Positions 6,505 through 13,441 of a DNA stretch of 15,993 bases are shown in pieces. The notes beneath the pieces are model-generated. The model had not been told where the DNA came from and did no database searches. It saw only the letters and a list, made by a program, of their open reading frames with translations. The number at the start of each line of letters is the position of its first letter. The first letter of the stretch is position 1. Source of the stretch: CAYHWW01 sp964360145 (GTDB lineage Bacteria; Bdellovibrionota; UBA1018; CAYHWW01); NCBI GenBank assembly GCA_964360145.1, contig CAYHWW010000067.1, positions 1-15,993 of the forward strand. The letters run 5' to 3'. Position numbers and translations under genes: made by a program.

Positions 6505-7373
6505 GTCGTGATGCGGAAGATGCACTCGGTCTGTCTCTTTGTGGCGCCGGGGATAATGCGAATACTCACGGGCGCGGAGCGGGGGAGGTAACTGGAAAAG
6601 CTCTGCAAAAACGAGAGGCGATAGCGGTTGATGAAGTCCGGGAGCTCCTCTTCTTTGTAACAAAAGTAACGCATGAACTCAGACGGGATGGATCTGATGT
6701 CCAGGCTGCTTTTTGACTCGCCCACGACTTCGTAAGTGAAGTTGCGCTCGTAGTGGGCGACGTGCTTGGCTAAGGTTCTCATGAGGTCGAGCCTGCTCGG
6801 CGCTCCCCGATAATAGTGGGCAAGCCGCCCATGGGTCTTGGGGTTTGTCAGCGCGCAGGTCACGTGGTCGAGGGTCCCCAGGGTCAGGTGGCCTGAGCGG
6901 ATGAGGAAATCAGCCAAGTCGCAGTTGAAACGCACGGAGAGGCGAAGGCCGTAGATGAAGCGGATGTCGGGGTCGACCTTCAGTTTTTCTTTCAAGAAGG
7001 CTTCAAGGGCTTTTTCGCCCAGGCACGCCTCGAAGAACTGAAAAAACGGCTGCGCCGACCGCACGGTTGAGTAGGCATTGTTGGAGTAGCGTTTCGGGAT
7101 TTTGTAACCCGTTTCCGTGGGGTCGTTGAGACCGTCGATATTATCGACAATGCCCTCGAAAAACGCATGATCAGGCAGGAGCCCCAAGATCTCAGACAGG
7201 CGATACCAGAGGCTGCCTGAGATCGCGACGCGCCCCTTTTCGATGTTGCTGAACGTGGCTTGAGTGACCTGAAGCTCCCGACTGAGCTTGGCCTGGCTGA
7301 TGCCCCGCAGCTTTCTCGCGGATCGAATGACTTTGCTGACGCGCAGCGCGTCGGCGCGCTCGAACTCGTTCAT
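6501..7373 (-). CDS. XRE-family transcriptional regulator with C-terminal sensor-like domain
   Basis: Residues 12-70 form a typical Cro/C1-type HTH: RSARKLRGISQAKLSRELQ, then VTQATFSNIEKGR with the recognition helix, and WYRLSEILGL. The remaining 220 residues include an IPKRY anchor (92-96) and a C-terminal region beginning near LTLGTLDHV (163-171). The layout of that region resembles the ligand-sensing domains found next to HTHs (for example PF12625-like), although I cannot confirm a family. The start ATG at 7373 overlaps the hydrolase stop (ATGA), and its own stop overlaps the start of the next regulator in the same way, so the three are translationally coupled. It probably regulates its own operon in response to a signal linked with the hydrolase; that is inference. 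Confidence 0.82.
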   Translation of the reverse strand: MNEFERADALRVSKVIRSARKLRGISQAKLSRELQVTQATFSNIEKGRVAISGSLWYRLSEILGLLPDHAFFEGIVDNIDGLNDPTETGYKIPKRYSNNAYSTVRSAQPFFQFFEACLGEKALEAFLKEKLKVDPDIRFIYGLRLSVRFNCDLADFLIRSGHLTLGTLDHVTCALTNPKTHGRLAHYYRGAPSRLDLMRTLAKHVAHYERNFTYEVVGESKSSLDIRSIPSEFMRYFCYKEEELPDFINRYRLSFLQSFSSYLPRSAPVSIRIIPGATKRQTECIFRITT

Positions 7374-8422
7374 GGAAAAAGAGAGGCCCTGATGTCGGAA
7401 GTGAGCGTGGAAAGCAGCGCTTCCGACAAGGGCCCCGAAGTTTTCACTTCACCGATGACGCCATCAAGGGGCGCGAAGGCGTGGCCCGCGTCCTCGAAAA
7501 GCCGCACGGAGCGCAGTTTAGGGAAATACCGTGAATCCGATAAAGCCCACAGGGCATTGACCTGGGGGTCTTGGGCACCGTGATACAGATAGACCGGCGC
7601 GGTTACCCGGGGGGCAATGGCTGAGAAGGCGGGCAACACCACCATGGCCTGGTACCAGTGCGCCAAGCTGGGATCCGCAAGGAGGCCGCGGAGCTGGAGG
7701 TATGCCCCCTGATGAAAGGGGGCCAGCTCACCAGCGATGGAAATCACCCCGTCGTGATCGAGGTCAGCGGCTGCAAGGGGGGCGCCGACAATGGGGAGAG
7801 TGGTGGCAAGGGCCTGCTCGACGGCGTCAATGAGCCCATCGTGGTTGAGGTCCAGACGACGGCGGAGGAGTTCCACCGGCCATTGGACAAATTGGTAATC
7901 GAACGTCTCGTCAATGGGCCGTGAAGGGAGACCAAGGAGGAAAAGGCCCTCAACCCGGGCGCGGGCGGCCAGGTAAGTGGCAAGAAGCGCCCCCTCGCTG
8001 AAGCCCACGAGGATAATTCGTGCCTCGGGGGCGGTGGCTCTCAACAGCCTGAGGGCGTCTTCCGCGTCGCGAAGGAGATAATCAAAGGTCTGATGCGGGA
8101 GTTCCGCTGGCGCTTCAAAGCCGCGCTTCGCATAGCGGTAGGACGCGACGCCGTTGGCGGCAAGAACCGCGGCAAGCTGCTCACTGAGGTTCGCACGAGC
8201 CCCGTGGTAGCCCGCCCCGACGAAGGGAGAGCTGACGTCGCCATCAAGGCCGACGTTTCCTGAGCCGGGGAGAAGAAGGGCAATGGCCGCTGGTGCCTCG
8301 GCGGGCGAGGTAAGGACACCGCTCAGCGTGATGCCGTCCCTCGTAGTGAGAGGCTGAGCTATCTCAGCGGAAAAAGCCTGAGGAATGGAAAAGCACACCA
8401 ATATCATGAGCCTGAGAACCAT
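7370..8422 (-). CDS. Exported alpha/beta hydrolase with inserted EF-hand-like calcium loops
   Basis: A 350-residue protein beginning with a signal peptide (MVLRLMILVCFSIPQAFSA, cleaved about residue 19). The catalytic triad of the alpha/beta hydrolase fold is visible: Ser142 in GFSEG, Asp285 in HGAQDPQV and His314 in EDAGHAF. The oxyanion region is LLPGSG (50-55). Between core strands, in the lid, are two DxNxDG-type loops: residues 191-202 match the full 12-position EF-hand (D, N, D, G, D, E), and 220-232 has DLDHDG but the final acidic residue is shifted by one. Calcium binding may stabilise the lid. GGAGG (8431-8435) fits the ATG at 8422 at eight bases; an ATG at 8428 is only two bases from it. 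The substrate is unknown, likely an ester or peptide. First gene of an ATGA-coupled trio with two regulators. Confidence 0.88.
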   Translation of the reverse strand: MVLRLMILVCFSIPQAFSAEIAQPLTTRDGITLSGVLTSPAEAPAAIALLLPGSGNVGLDGDVSSPFVGAGYHGARANLSEQLAAVLAANGVASYRYAKRGFEAPAELPHQTFDYLLRDAEDALRLLRATAPEARIILVGFSEGALLATYLAARARVEGLFLLGLPSRPIDETFDYQFVQWPVELLRRRLDLNHDGLIDAVEQALATTLPIVGAPLAAADLDHDGVISIAGELAPFHQGAYLQLRGLLADPSLAHWYQAMVVLPAFSAIAPRVTAPVYLYHGAQDPQVNALWALSDSRYFPKLRSVRLFEDAGHAFAPLDGVIGEVKTSGPLSEALLSTLTSDIRASLFP

Positions 8423-8513
8423 GGTCATCTCCTCCCACTATGGGTGACCGATCAGGTAGCTCAAGCATCAGTGGATTGCAATGGGATCGTTGACCCCGCA
8501 CCCCAACCGAAGC

Positions 8514-9188
8514 CTACACAACACGGATGGGTTGGCGTTCCAGGGTGGGTAGCGCCAACTGATCCGTTTTGGGCAAATGGGTCACGATTTGGTCGCAAAT
8601 CCAGTCGAAGTGTTCGGGGTTTGCGACGTAATCCAGGTGATCGCTCTCAATGACGAGCTTGTGGCCCAGGCTGTATTTATCCATCCACTCTTCATAGTAG
8701 CGGTTGAGACTTAAGAGGTATTGGTCAGGGATGTTTTGCTCATAGTCCCGGGCACGTTTTTTAATCTGCTCTTTCAGTTTGGGCAGGGACTTTCGCAGGT
8801 AGATGATCAGATCCGGGGGATTGAGCTGGTCGGCGATGAGTTGGTAGAGCTCGAGGTAATTCTCGTAGTCGCGCTGTTCCATATCACCGCTCTCGAAGAG
8901 GTTGCGGGCGAAGATGTTGGCATCTTCGTAGACGCTGCGGTCTTGGATAGCGCTGTGTTTGTCGTAGGTGATGAGTTGATGGGCCCGCACCCTGCTGTTC
9001 AAGAAGAAAACCTGTAAGGGAAAAGACCAGCGTTTCATGTCGCCGTAGAAGTCGGCGAGGTATGGGTTGTTCACCACCGCTTCGCAGTGGGAGTGCCAGC
9101 CGAATCGTTCGGCTAACATCTGGGAAAGCGTGGTTTTGCCCGTGCCGATATTGCCCGCAATGGCGACGAAGTACTTTTGTTTGAACAC
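8514..9188 (-). CDS. Deoxynucleoside kinase (dNK/dGK-like)
   Basis: The 224-residue product has the dNK-family signatures: P-loop GNIGTGKTT (residues 12-20), Glu36 in CEAVVNNPYL as likely catalytic base, DRS (83-85) in the sequence QDRSVYEDANIFARNL, and a basic LID with arginines at KKRARDYEQ (143-151). The enzyme phosphorylates a deoxynucleoside, probably a purine, at the 5' position using a nucleoside triphosphate, and works in the cytoplasmic salvage pathway. The start is a GTG at 9188 with a weak Shine-Dalgarno (GCGGA); an in-frame stop lies not far upstream, so no earlier start fits. It reads in the same direction as the hydrolase 85-91 bases downstream and could share a transcript, but nothing in its function links it with that operon. 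Confidence 0.92.
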   Translation of the reverse strand: MFKQKYFVAIAGNIGTGKTTLSQMLAERFGWHSHCEAVVNNPYLADFYGDMKRWSFPLQVFFLNSRVRAHQLITYDKHSAIQDRSVYEDANIFARNLFESGDMEQRDYENYLELYQLIADQLNPPDLIIYLRKSLPKLKEQIKKRARDYEQNIPDQYLLSLNRYYEEWMDKYSLGHKLVIESDHLDYVANPEHFDWICDQIVTHLPKTDQLALPTLERQPIRVV

Positions 9189-9316
9189 TCCGCTGTCCCC
9201 CCCTGGATGTTCCTGCCGTGATGATTATGAAGTTCGATTTTATCGGCGGTGCGTCTCGAATGGTCAAGACGCGATCTGAAAATTTAGACTAGCCAAAGAG
9301 ATGGGAGCGCCGCAGT

Positions 9317-10471
9317 ATGATGGATCCTATGGATTCTGCGATGGTCGCTGCGACCGTGCCTGTCTTCTTCGCCCTCATCGCGCTGGAATGGATTTGGAGT
9401 TACAGCCGCGGCGGGCGCTGCGTGTATCGCCTCAATGATGCGGTGGCGAGCCTGGGTTGTGGCATGGTGCAGCAGGTGACCGCGGTTTATCAGGTGTTTC
9501 TCGCCGTGGGAGTATACGAAATGATCCGCCATGGCATGGCAGGCCGTGGCGGGGTGCCCGTGTTGCCCCTATGGGCCCAGTGGGCGGTGGGCTTCATGGG
9601 CGTGGATCTCGCTTATTACTTGTTCCACCGTGCGAGCCATCGGGTGAATCTTTTATGGGCCACCCACGTGGTGCACCACCAGAGCGAAGAATATAATCTA
9701 TCTACCGCGCTGCGTCAGGGCGCACTGCAGGGTGCGGCTGCCGCGCCCTTCTATTGGCCCTTGGCGGTGTTAGGTGTGACGACTCCGGTGTTCGTGGCCT
9801 GCGCGACCATCAATACCCTGTACCAGTTTTGGATCCACACACGGCTCATCAAAAAACTACCTGGGTTTTTGGAAGCACTCTGGAACACTCCGTCCCACCA
9901 CCGTGTGCACCATGGCGTTGATCCTCAGTACATCGATAAAAACTACGCCGGTATGTTCATCATCTGGGATCGACTCTTCGGTACCTTTTATCCCGAGGGC
10001 AGTGAGGAGCCCTGCTACGGCGTGGTGCAGCCCTTGCGGAGCTTCAACCCCCTGTGGGCCCAAGTTCATTACTTTTTGCACCTTGGCGCGGCGAGCCGTC
10101 GGGCGCGCCGCTGGCGAGACAAAATCTGGGTATGGTTCGCGCCGCCGGAGTGGAAGCCCGCTGATGAAGGCGGCGTGCTCGCAGTGCCCGTGGTGAATCG
10201 GGCGACGCGGGTTCTTTATGACGTGCCTGTGCCTCTGCCCACGCTGATGCTCATCGTGACGCAGTTCGCGTTGGTCACCGGCGGAACGTTGCTCCTGCAA
10301 CTCTTCGGGCCCCAGTGGGGACCGCTGCGCAGCACGCCACTGATTCTGTGGGTGTGCCTCACGGTGCTGGGATGGGGCGGGCACCTGGAACGCAAAGGCT
10401 GGGTGCGGGTGCTGACGCTGCCGCGGATGCTATGTCTACTCAGCGCCGCCGCAGTCTACATCGGTGCGTAG
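9317..10471 (+). CDS. Fatty acid hydroxylase / sterol desaturase superfamily membrane protein
   Basis: A 384-residue integral membrane protein with the eight-histidine di-iron motifs of the superfamily: HRASH (His104, His108), HVVHH (His117, His120, His121), a lone His174, and HHRVHH (His194, 195, 198, 199). These residues usually bind two irons and drive O2-dependent hydroxylation or desaturation of lipids, fatty acyl chains or sterols in the membrane. Hydrophobic segments lie at residues about 8-26, 50-70, 85-102, 140-165, and several near the C-terminus (from 300). A divergent 128-bp spacer separates it from the kinase gene. GGGAG lies 10 bases before the ATG at 9317. The substrate cannot be determined; alkylglycerol monooxygenase-like or sterol-like activities are possible. 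Confidence 0.92.
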   Translation: MMDPMDSAMVAATVPVFFALIALEWIWSYSRGGRCVYRLNDAVASLGCGMVQQVTAVYQVFLAVGVYEMIRHGMAGRGGVPVLPLWAQWAVGFMGVDLAYYLFHRASHRVNLLWATHVVHHQSEEYNLSTALRQGALQGAAAAPFYWPLAVLGVTTPVFVACATINTLYQFWIHTRLIKKLPGFLEALWNTPSHHRVHHGVDPQYIDKNYAGMFIIWDRLFGTFYPEGSEEPCYGVVQPLRSFNPLWAQVHYFLHLGAASRRARRWRDKIWVWFAPPEWKPADEGGVLAVPVVNRATRVLYDVPVPLPTLMLIVTQFALVTGGTLLLQLFGPQWGPLRSTPLILWVCLTVLGWGGHLERKGWVRVLTLPRMLCLLSAAAVYIGA

Positions 10472-10484
10472 CGTAGGCTCGGTC

Positions 10485-10615
10485 TTTTGCCGCCTAGCTT
10501 CGTTGTCGTCGTCGCCCGCTCCACGCGACGCACAGGAGTGCGTCTTGGTCGCCGGGCTCCTCCTCCGCCTCGCTAGTCGGCAAAATACCTTCGCCTAAAT
10601 CCTGGACTTTGTTTT
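10485..10615. repeat. Intergenic repeat, copy A
   Basis: Begins with TTTTGCCGCCTAGC (10485-10498), which pairs (13 of 14) with GCTAGTCGGCAAAA at 10572-10585. Inside are a 16-base block CGTTGTCGTCGTCGCC (10501-10516) and a hairpin GACGCAC-AGGA-GTGCGTC (10527-10544). After the closing arm come CCTTCGCCTAA (10588-10598) and GGACTTTGTTTT (10604-10615). All of these blocks, apart from the hairpin, recur in copy B. Confidence 0.75.
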
Positions 10616-10697
10616 ACCGCCTGACGACGTTGTCGTCGTCGCCTACGCATCCTCGCTCCCCGGCAAAAGCCCTTCGCCTAATCTTGGACTTTGTTTT
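10612..10697. repeat. Intergenic repeat, copy B (shorter)
   Basis: Shares with copy A the opening TTTTnCCGCCT, the 16-base block CGTTGTCGTCGTCGCC (10628-10643), the closing CGGCAAAA (10661-10668), CCTTCGCCTAA (10671-10681) and GGACTTTGTTTT (10686-10697). It lacks about 43 bases in the middle that in copy A carry the extra hairpin. The two copies abut and share TTTT at 10612-10615, so they look like a tandem duplication. Confidence 0.75.
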
Positions 10698-10738
10698 GGA
10701 GGGGCGAGCCCCTGGCTTCGCTATGGAATTTCTGTTTG

Positions 10739-10797
10739 GCGGAAGTTACGCGCTCTGAGAAATTCTCAGCGCCTCTAACTTCCGCTTGGCGGAAGTT
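10739..10797. repeat. Three alternating GCGGAAGTT units forming competing hairpins
   Basis: GCGGAAGTT occurs at 10739-10747 and 10789-10797, and its reverse complement at 10777-10785. The first two units close a long hairpin with inner stem CTGAGAA/TTCTCAG (10755-10769). The second and third close a compact hairpin, AACTTCCGC-TTG-GCGGAAGTT. The middle unit can use only one partner at a time. The last unit ends 25 bases before the MscS-like gene's ATG, so it could act on its transcript. That is inference; a mobile repeat is equally possible. Confidence 0.7.
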
Positions 10798-10822
10798 CCT
10801 TGGTCACGTTAGATGAGGGCTC

Positions 10823-11791
10823 ATGCCTATCACTCTCCTGTCACTTGCCACGGGCGCCTTGGTCATCATTGTCGTTTTCGTGGCGAAACGCCTGGTTCCT
10901 CGGAGGCAGTGGACCCTTCCCATGCAAGCCATGGTGGACGATTTGCGCTGGGTCGTGGTGGTGGGCTGGGCCGTCAACCTCGCAGCAGAGGGCCTGGACA
11001 TCCCCGCCAGGGCGGGGCTTCACCTGAGCCGTCTTGTCATGGCGCTCACCTGTTATCAGATCTGGATTTGGTCTTCTCGCATTCTCACGCATTGGATCGA
11101 GAAGGTCCTCATACGTAGGGCAAACCACGACCGGGCCCTGGCCTCGGCACTGGGGCTCTTCAGCATGGCGGCCCGCGGAGCGCTCCTCTCCGTTGTTATT
11201 TTATTGGCGCTCCACAATATGGGCTTCAACATCACCGCTCTCATCGCGGGCCTGGGCATGGGCGGTGTTGCCGTGGCGCTGGCCGTGCAGAACATCCTGG
11301 GTGACATCTTCGCCTCCCTCACCATTGTGCTGGATAAGCCCTTTGTCGTAGGGGACACCATCCAGGTGGGGGACATGTCCGGCGAAGTGGAAAGCATCGG
11401 ACTCAAAACCACGCGCATCCGTGCGGCCAGTGGCGAGCAGATCAGCGTGCCCAATAGCAACCTGCTTCAAAGCCGCATCCACAACATGGGGCGCATCAAT
11501 CGCCGGCGCATGCTCTTCACCCTGGCCGTGGCCCATGACAACCCCCCTCCGGCCCTCGAAAAGCTCCCGGCTCTCGTCAAGTCAGTGGTGGAGGCCCACT
11601 GCCCCGGCGCCTTTGAGCGCTGCTCGCTCATTCGTCTCTCCGAGACAGCGCTGTTGTACGAGACCATCTACTGGCTTGAACCCAGCGCCCACCACCATGA
11701 CATCCAGCACGCCATAAACTTCGAACTTTTTTGTAAGATGAGAGAAGCCGCCGTGGCCTTCACTGTCATCCCCACGGTGAGAGCGGTTTGA
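10823..11791 (+). CDS. MscS-family mechanosensitive ion channel
   Basis: The 322-residue product has MscS layout: a first transmembrane segment at residues 3-21, others near 41-58, 70-90 and 115-131, then the pore-lining helix at 136-168 with the glycine/alanine pattern TALIAGLGMGGVAVALAVQN, followed by the beta domain with DKPFVVGDTIQVG (171-183), GEVESIGLKTTRIR (187-200) and GEQISVPNSNL (204-214). Tension opens such channels to release solutes during hypo-osmotic shock. The C-terminal part (225-322) is the cytoplasmic vestibule. ATG at 10823 follows GAGGG at a short distance. It overlaps the antiporter gene by TTGA, so the two are coupled. A structured repeat lies just upstream and could affect its expression. 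Confidence 0.93.
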   Translation: MPITLLSLATGALVIIVVFVAKRLVPRRQWTLPMQAMVDDLRWVVVVGWAVNLAAEGLDIPARAGLHLSRLVMALTCYQIWIWSSRILTHWIEKVLIRRANHDRALASALGLFSMAARGALLSVVILLALHNMGFNITALIAGLGMGGVAVALAVQNILGDIFASLTIVLDKPFVVGDTIQVGDMSGEVESIGLKTTRIRAASGEQISVPNSNLLQSRIHNMGRINRRRMLFTLAVAHDNPPPALEKLPALVKSVVEAHCPGAFERCSLIRLSETALLYETIYWLEPSAHHHDIQHAINFELFCKMREAAVAFTVIPTVRAV

Positions 11792-13248
11792 ACCCCTTAA
11801 ATCAACTCCTCATCGCCATTGGGGTACTCCTCATCAGCAGCGTCATGGCGAGCAAGATTTCGGGCCGCACAGGGCTACCGCTGCTGCTGGCCTTCATGGC
11901 CATCGGCATGTTGGCCGGCAGCGATGGCCCCGGTGGCGTGCCCTTCGCGGACTACGCGGCGGCCCGCAACATCGGCATCATCGCCCTCGTCTTCATCCTC
12001 TTCTCCGGGGGCCTTGAAACCCGCTTCTCCACGGTACGCAAAGTGCTGTGGAGCGGGATCTCCCTTTCCACGGTGGGAGTGCTTGTATCCACCGGCGCCG
12101 TAGGTGCCTTTGGCCATTACGCCCTGGGCCTCGATTGGGCCCACGGCCTTCTCCTCGGGGCATTGATCTCATCCACGGATGCCGCCGCGGTTTTCTCCGT
12201 GCTGAGGGGCCGCGCCATCAGCCTCAAATCCCGCCTCACTCCGTTATTAGAGCTGGAGTCGGGCTGCAACGACCCCATGGCGGTGTTCCTCACCGTCTCC
12301 ATGCTGTGGCTCATCCAGTCCCCGGACGCTCCCGTGGGCATGCTGGTGGCGCACTTTTTCCAACAGATGGTGCTGGGCTCGCTCATAGGCTTGGCCTCCG
12401 GTTGGGGCTCGGTGCAGCTCATCAACCGCTTGAAGCTGGACTTCGAAGGGCTCTACCCCGTGCTCACCATGGCCGTGGTGCTGCTGACCTACGGTTTATC
12501 CGAGGTGGTTGGCGGCAACGGCTTCCTCTCCGTGTATCTCGCGGGCGCGGTGATGGGCAGCATGAACTTCCTCCACCGCCGCAGCCTCATCATCTTCCAC
12601 GATGGCCTCGCCTGGCTGGTGCAAATCGCCATGTTCGTGGTGCTAGGCCTCCTCGTCTTCCCCCGGGAGTTGCCCGCCGTCATGGTGAATGGCCTCGGCC
12701 TTTCTCTCTTTTTATTGTTGGTGGCGCGCCCCCTCAGCGTCTTTGTTTCCCTGGCGGGGAGCAGCCTCTCCATCAAAGAGAAGCTTTTCATTTCCTGGGT
12801 TGGCCTGCGAGGCGCCGTGCCCATCGTGCTTGCCACCTATCCACTGCTTGCGGGCGCTTCCCATGCCCACATGTTCTTCAACCTCGTCTTCTTCGTCGTC
12901 ATCGCCTCCGTGCTCTTGCAAGGCACCACCATCCCCCTCATGGCCCGGGCCTTGGGTGTGGATGTCCCACCCGCCGTGCACGTGGATTACCCCCTGGAGG
13001 TCAGCGACAGCATGCATCTGCGGGAGCGGTTGACTGAAGTCATTGTGGAAGCTGGTTCCGCCGCTTCCGGGAAATCCATGGTGGACTTGGATCTGCCCGA
13101 GGGCTGCCTCGTGGTGCTCATGTACCACAAGGGCGCATTGCAAGTGCCCCGGGGACGCACTCTTTTGGAAGCTGGCGACCGCCTGCTTCTCCTCTCCGAC
13201 CCCGTGGGGCTGGCCGCGTTGCGGCCTTTGTGTCAGTCAATGAGTTGA
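11788..13248 (+). CDS. CPA1-type K+/H+ or Na+/H+ antiporter with C-terminal RCK_C domain
   Basis: A 486-residue transporter with about 12 hydrophobic segments over residues 1-390, the typical SSTDAAAVFSVLR motif (128-140) and the ESGCNDP(M)A motif with Asn161-Asp162 in the ion-binding site. SWVGLRGAVPIVLATYPL is the conserved later helix. The last 80 residues (VDYPLEVSDSM to the end) look like an RCK_C (TrkA-C) regulatory domain. This matches NhaP2/CvrA-type K+/H+ antiporters, which however are longer through an extra C-terminal CorC domain. The start is a TTG at 11788 overlapping the channel's TGA, needed because a later ATG would remove half the first helix; GAGAGCGG lies upstream. Pairing with an MscS channel suggests a role in osmotic and cation homeostasis. 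Ion specificity is not decidable. Confidence 0.92.
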   Translation: MNPLNQLLIAIGVLLISSVMASKISGRTGLPLLLAFMAIGMLAGSDGPGGVPFADYAAARNIGIIALVFILFSGGLETRFSTVRKVLWSGISLSTVGVLVSTGAVGAFGHYALGLDWAHGLLLGALISSTDAAAVFSVLRGRAISLKSRLTPLLELESGCNDPMAVFLTVSMLWLIQSPDAPVGMLVAHFFQQMVLGSLIGLASGWGSVQLINRLKLDFEGLYPVLTMAVVLLTYGLSEVVGGNGFLSVYLAGAVMGSMNFLHRRSLIIFHDGLAWLVQIAMFVVLGLLVFPRELPAVMVNGLGLSLFLLLVARPLSVFVSLAGSSLSIKEKLFISWVGLRGAVPIVLATYPLLAGASHAHMFFNLVFFVVIASVLLQGTTIPLMARALGVDVPPAVHVDYPLEVSDSMHLRERLTEVIVEAGSAASGKSMVDLDLPEGCLVVLMYHKGALQVPRGRTLLEAGDRLLLLSDPVGLAALRPLCQSMS

Positions 13249-13441
13249 AGGGGCAAATGGCCTCAGCCAAGTGGTCTGGAATGCCCCGACCAATGCCCGC
13301 CTCAAGATAAACTCGGCGAGTAGCGGTCATAACCGCCCCAAATAATGGCGTCTGGGCAGTCCACCAGCTGGTTCGGAAGTTGCACTGGCTGCCGACGCTG
13401 TGCCGTTGAAACCCTCTCCAGTAACTTTCAGGGATCCCATT

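Larger units (their letters stand above)
10472..10822. other. Non-coding, structure-rich intergenic region upstream of mscS-type gene
   Basis: This stretch of about 350 bases contains no credible gene. It holds two copies of a repeat (A and B), an inverted repeat flanking copy A, a short GGGGC-GA-GCCCC hairpin at 10701-10712, and three copies of GCGGAAGTT in alternating orientation just before the channel gene. It may be a mobile intergenic repeat, a family of REP-like elements, or a structured leader. Confidence 0.75.

Noticed and set aside
9189..9316. Promoters in the divergent spacer between the kinase and hydroxylase genes
   Set aside because: Promoters must exist here, but no -35/-10 pair matched well enough on either strand to assign one.
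12048..13037. A 329-residue plus-strand frame
   Set aside because: It is an out-of-frame shadow of the antiporter; the translated product is Pro/Arg/His-rich with no domain, typical of GC-rich shadows.
13323..13336. GCGGT-CATA-ACCGC hairpin after the antiporter as a terminator
   Set aside because: Only five pairs and no T-tract follow; it is too weak to call.
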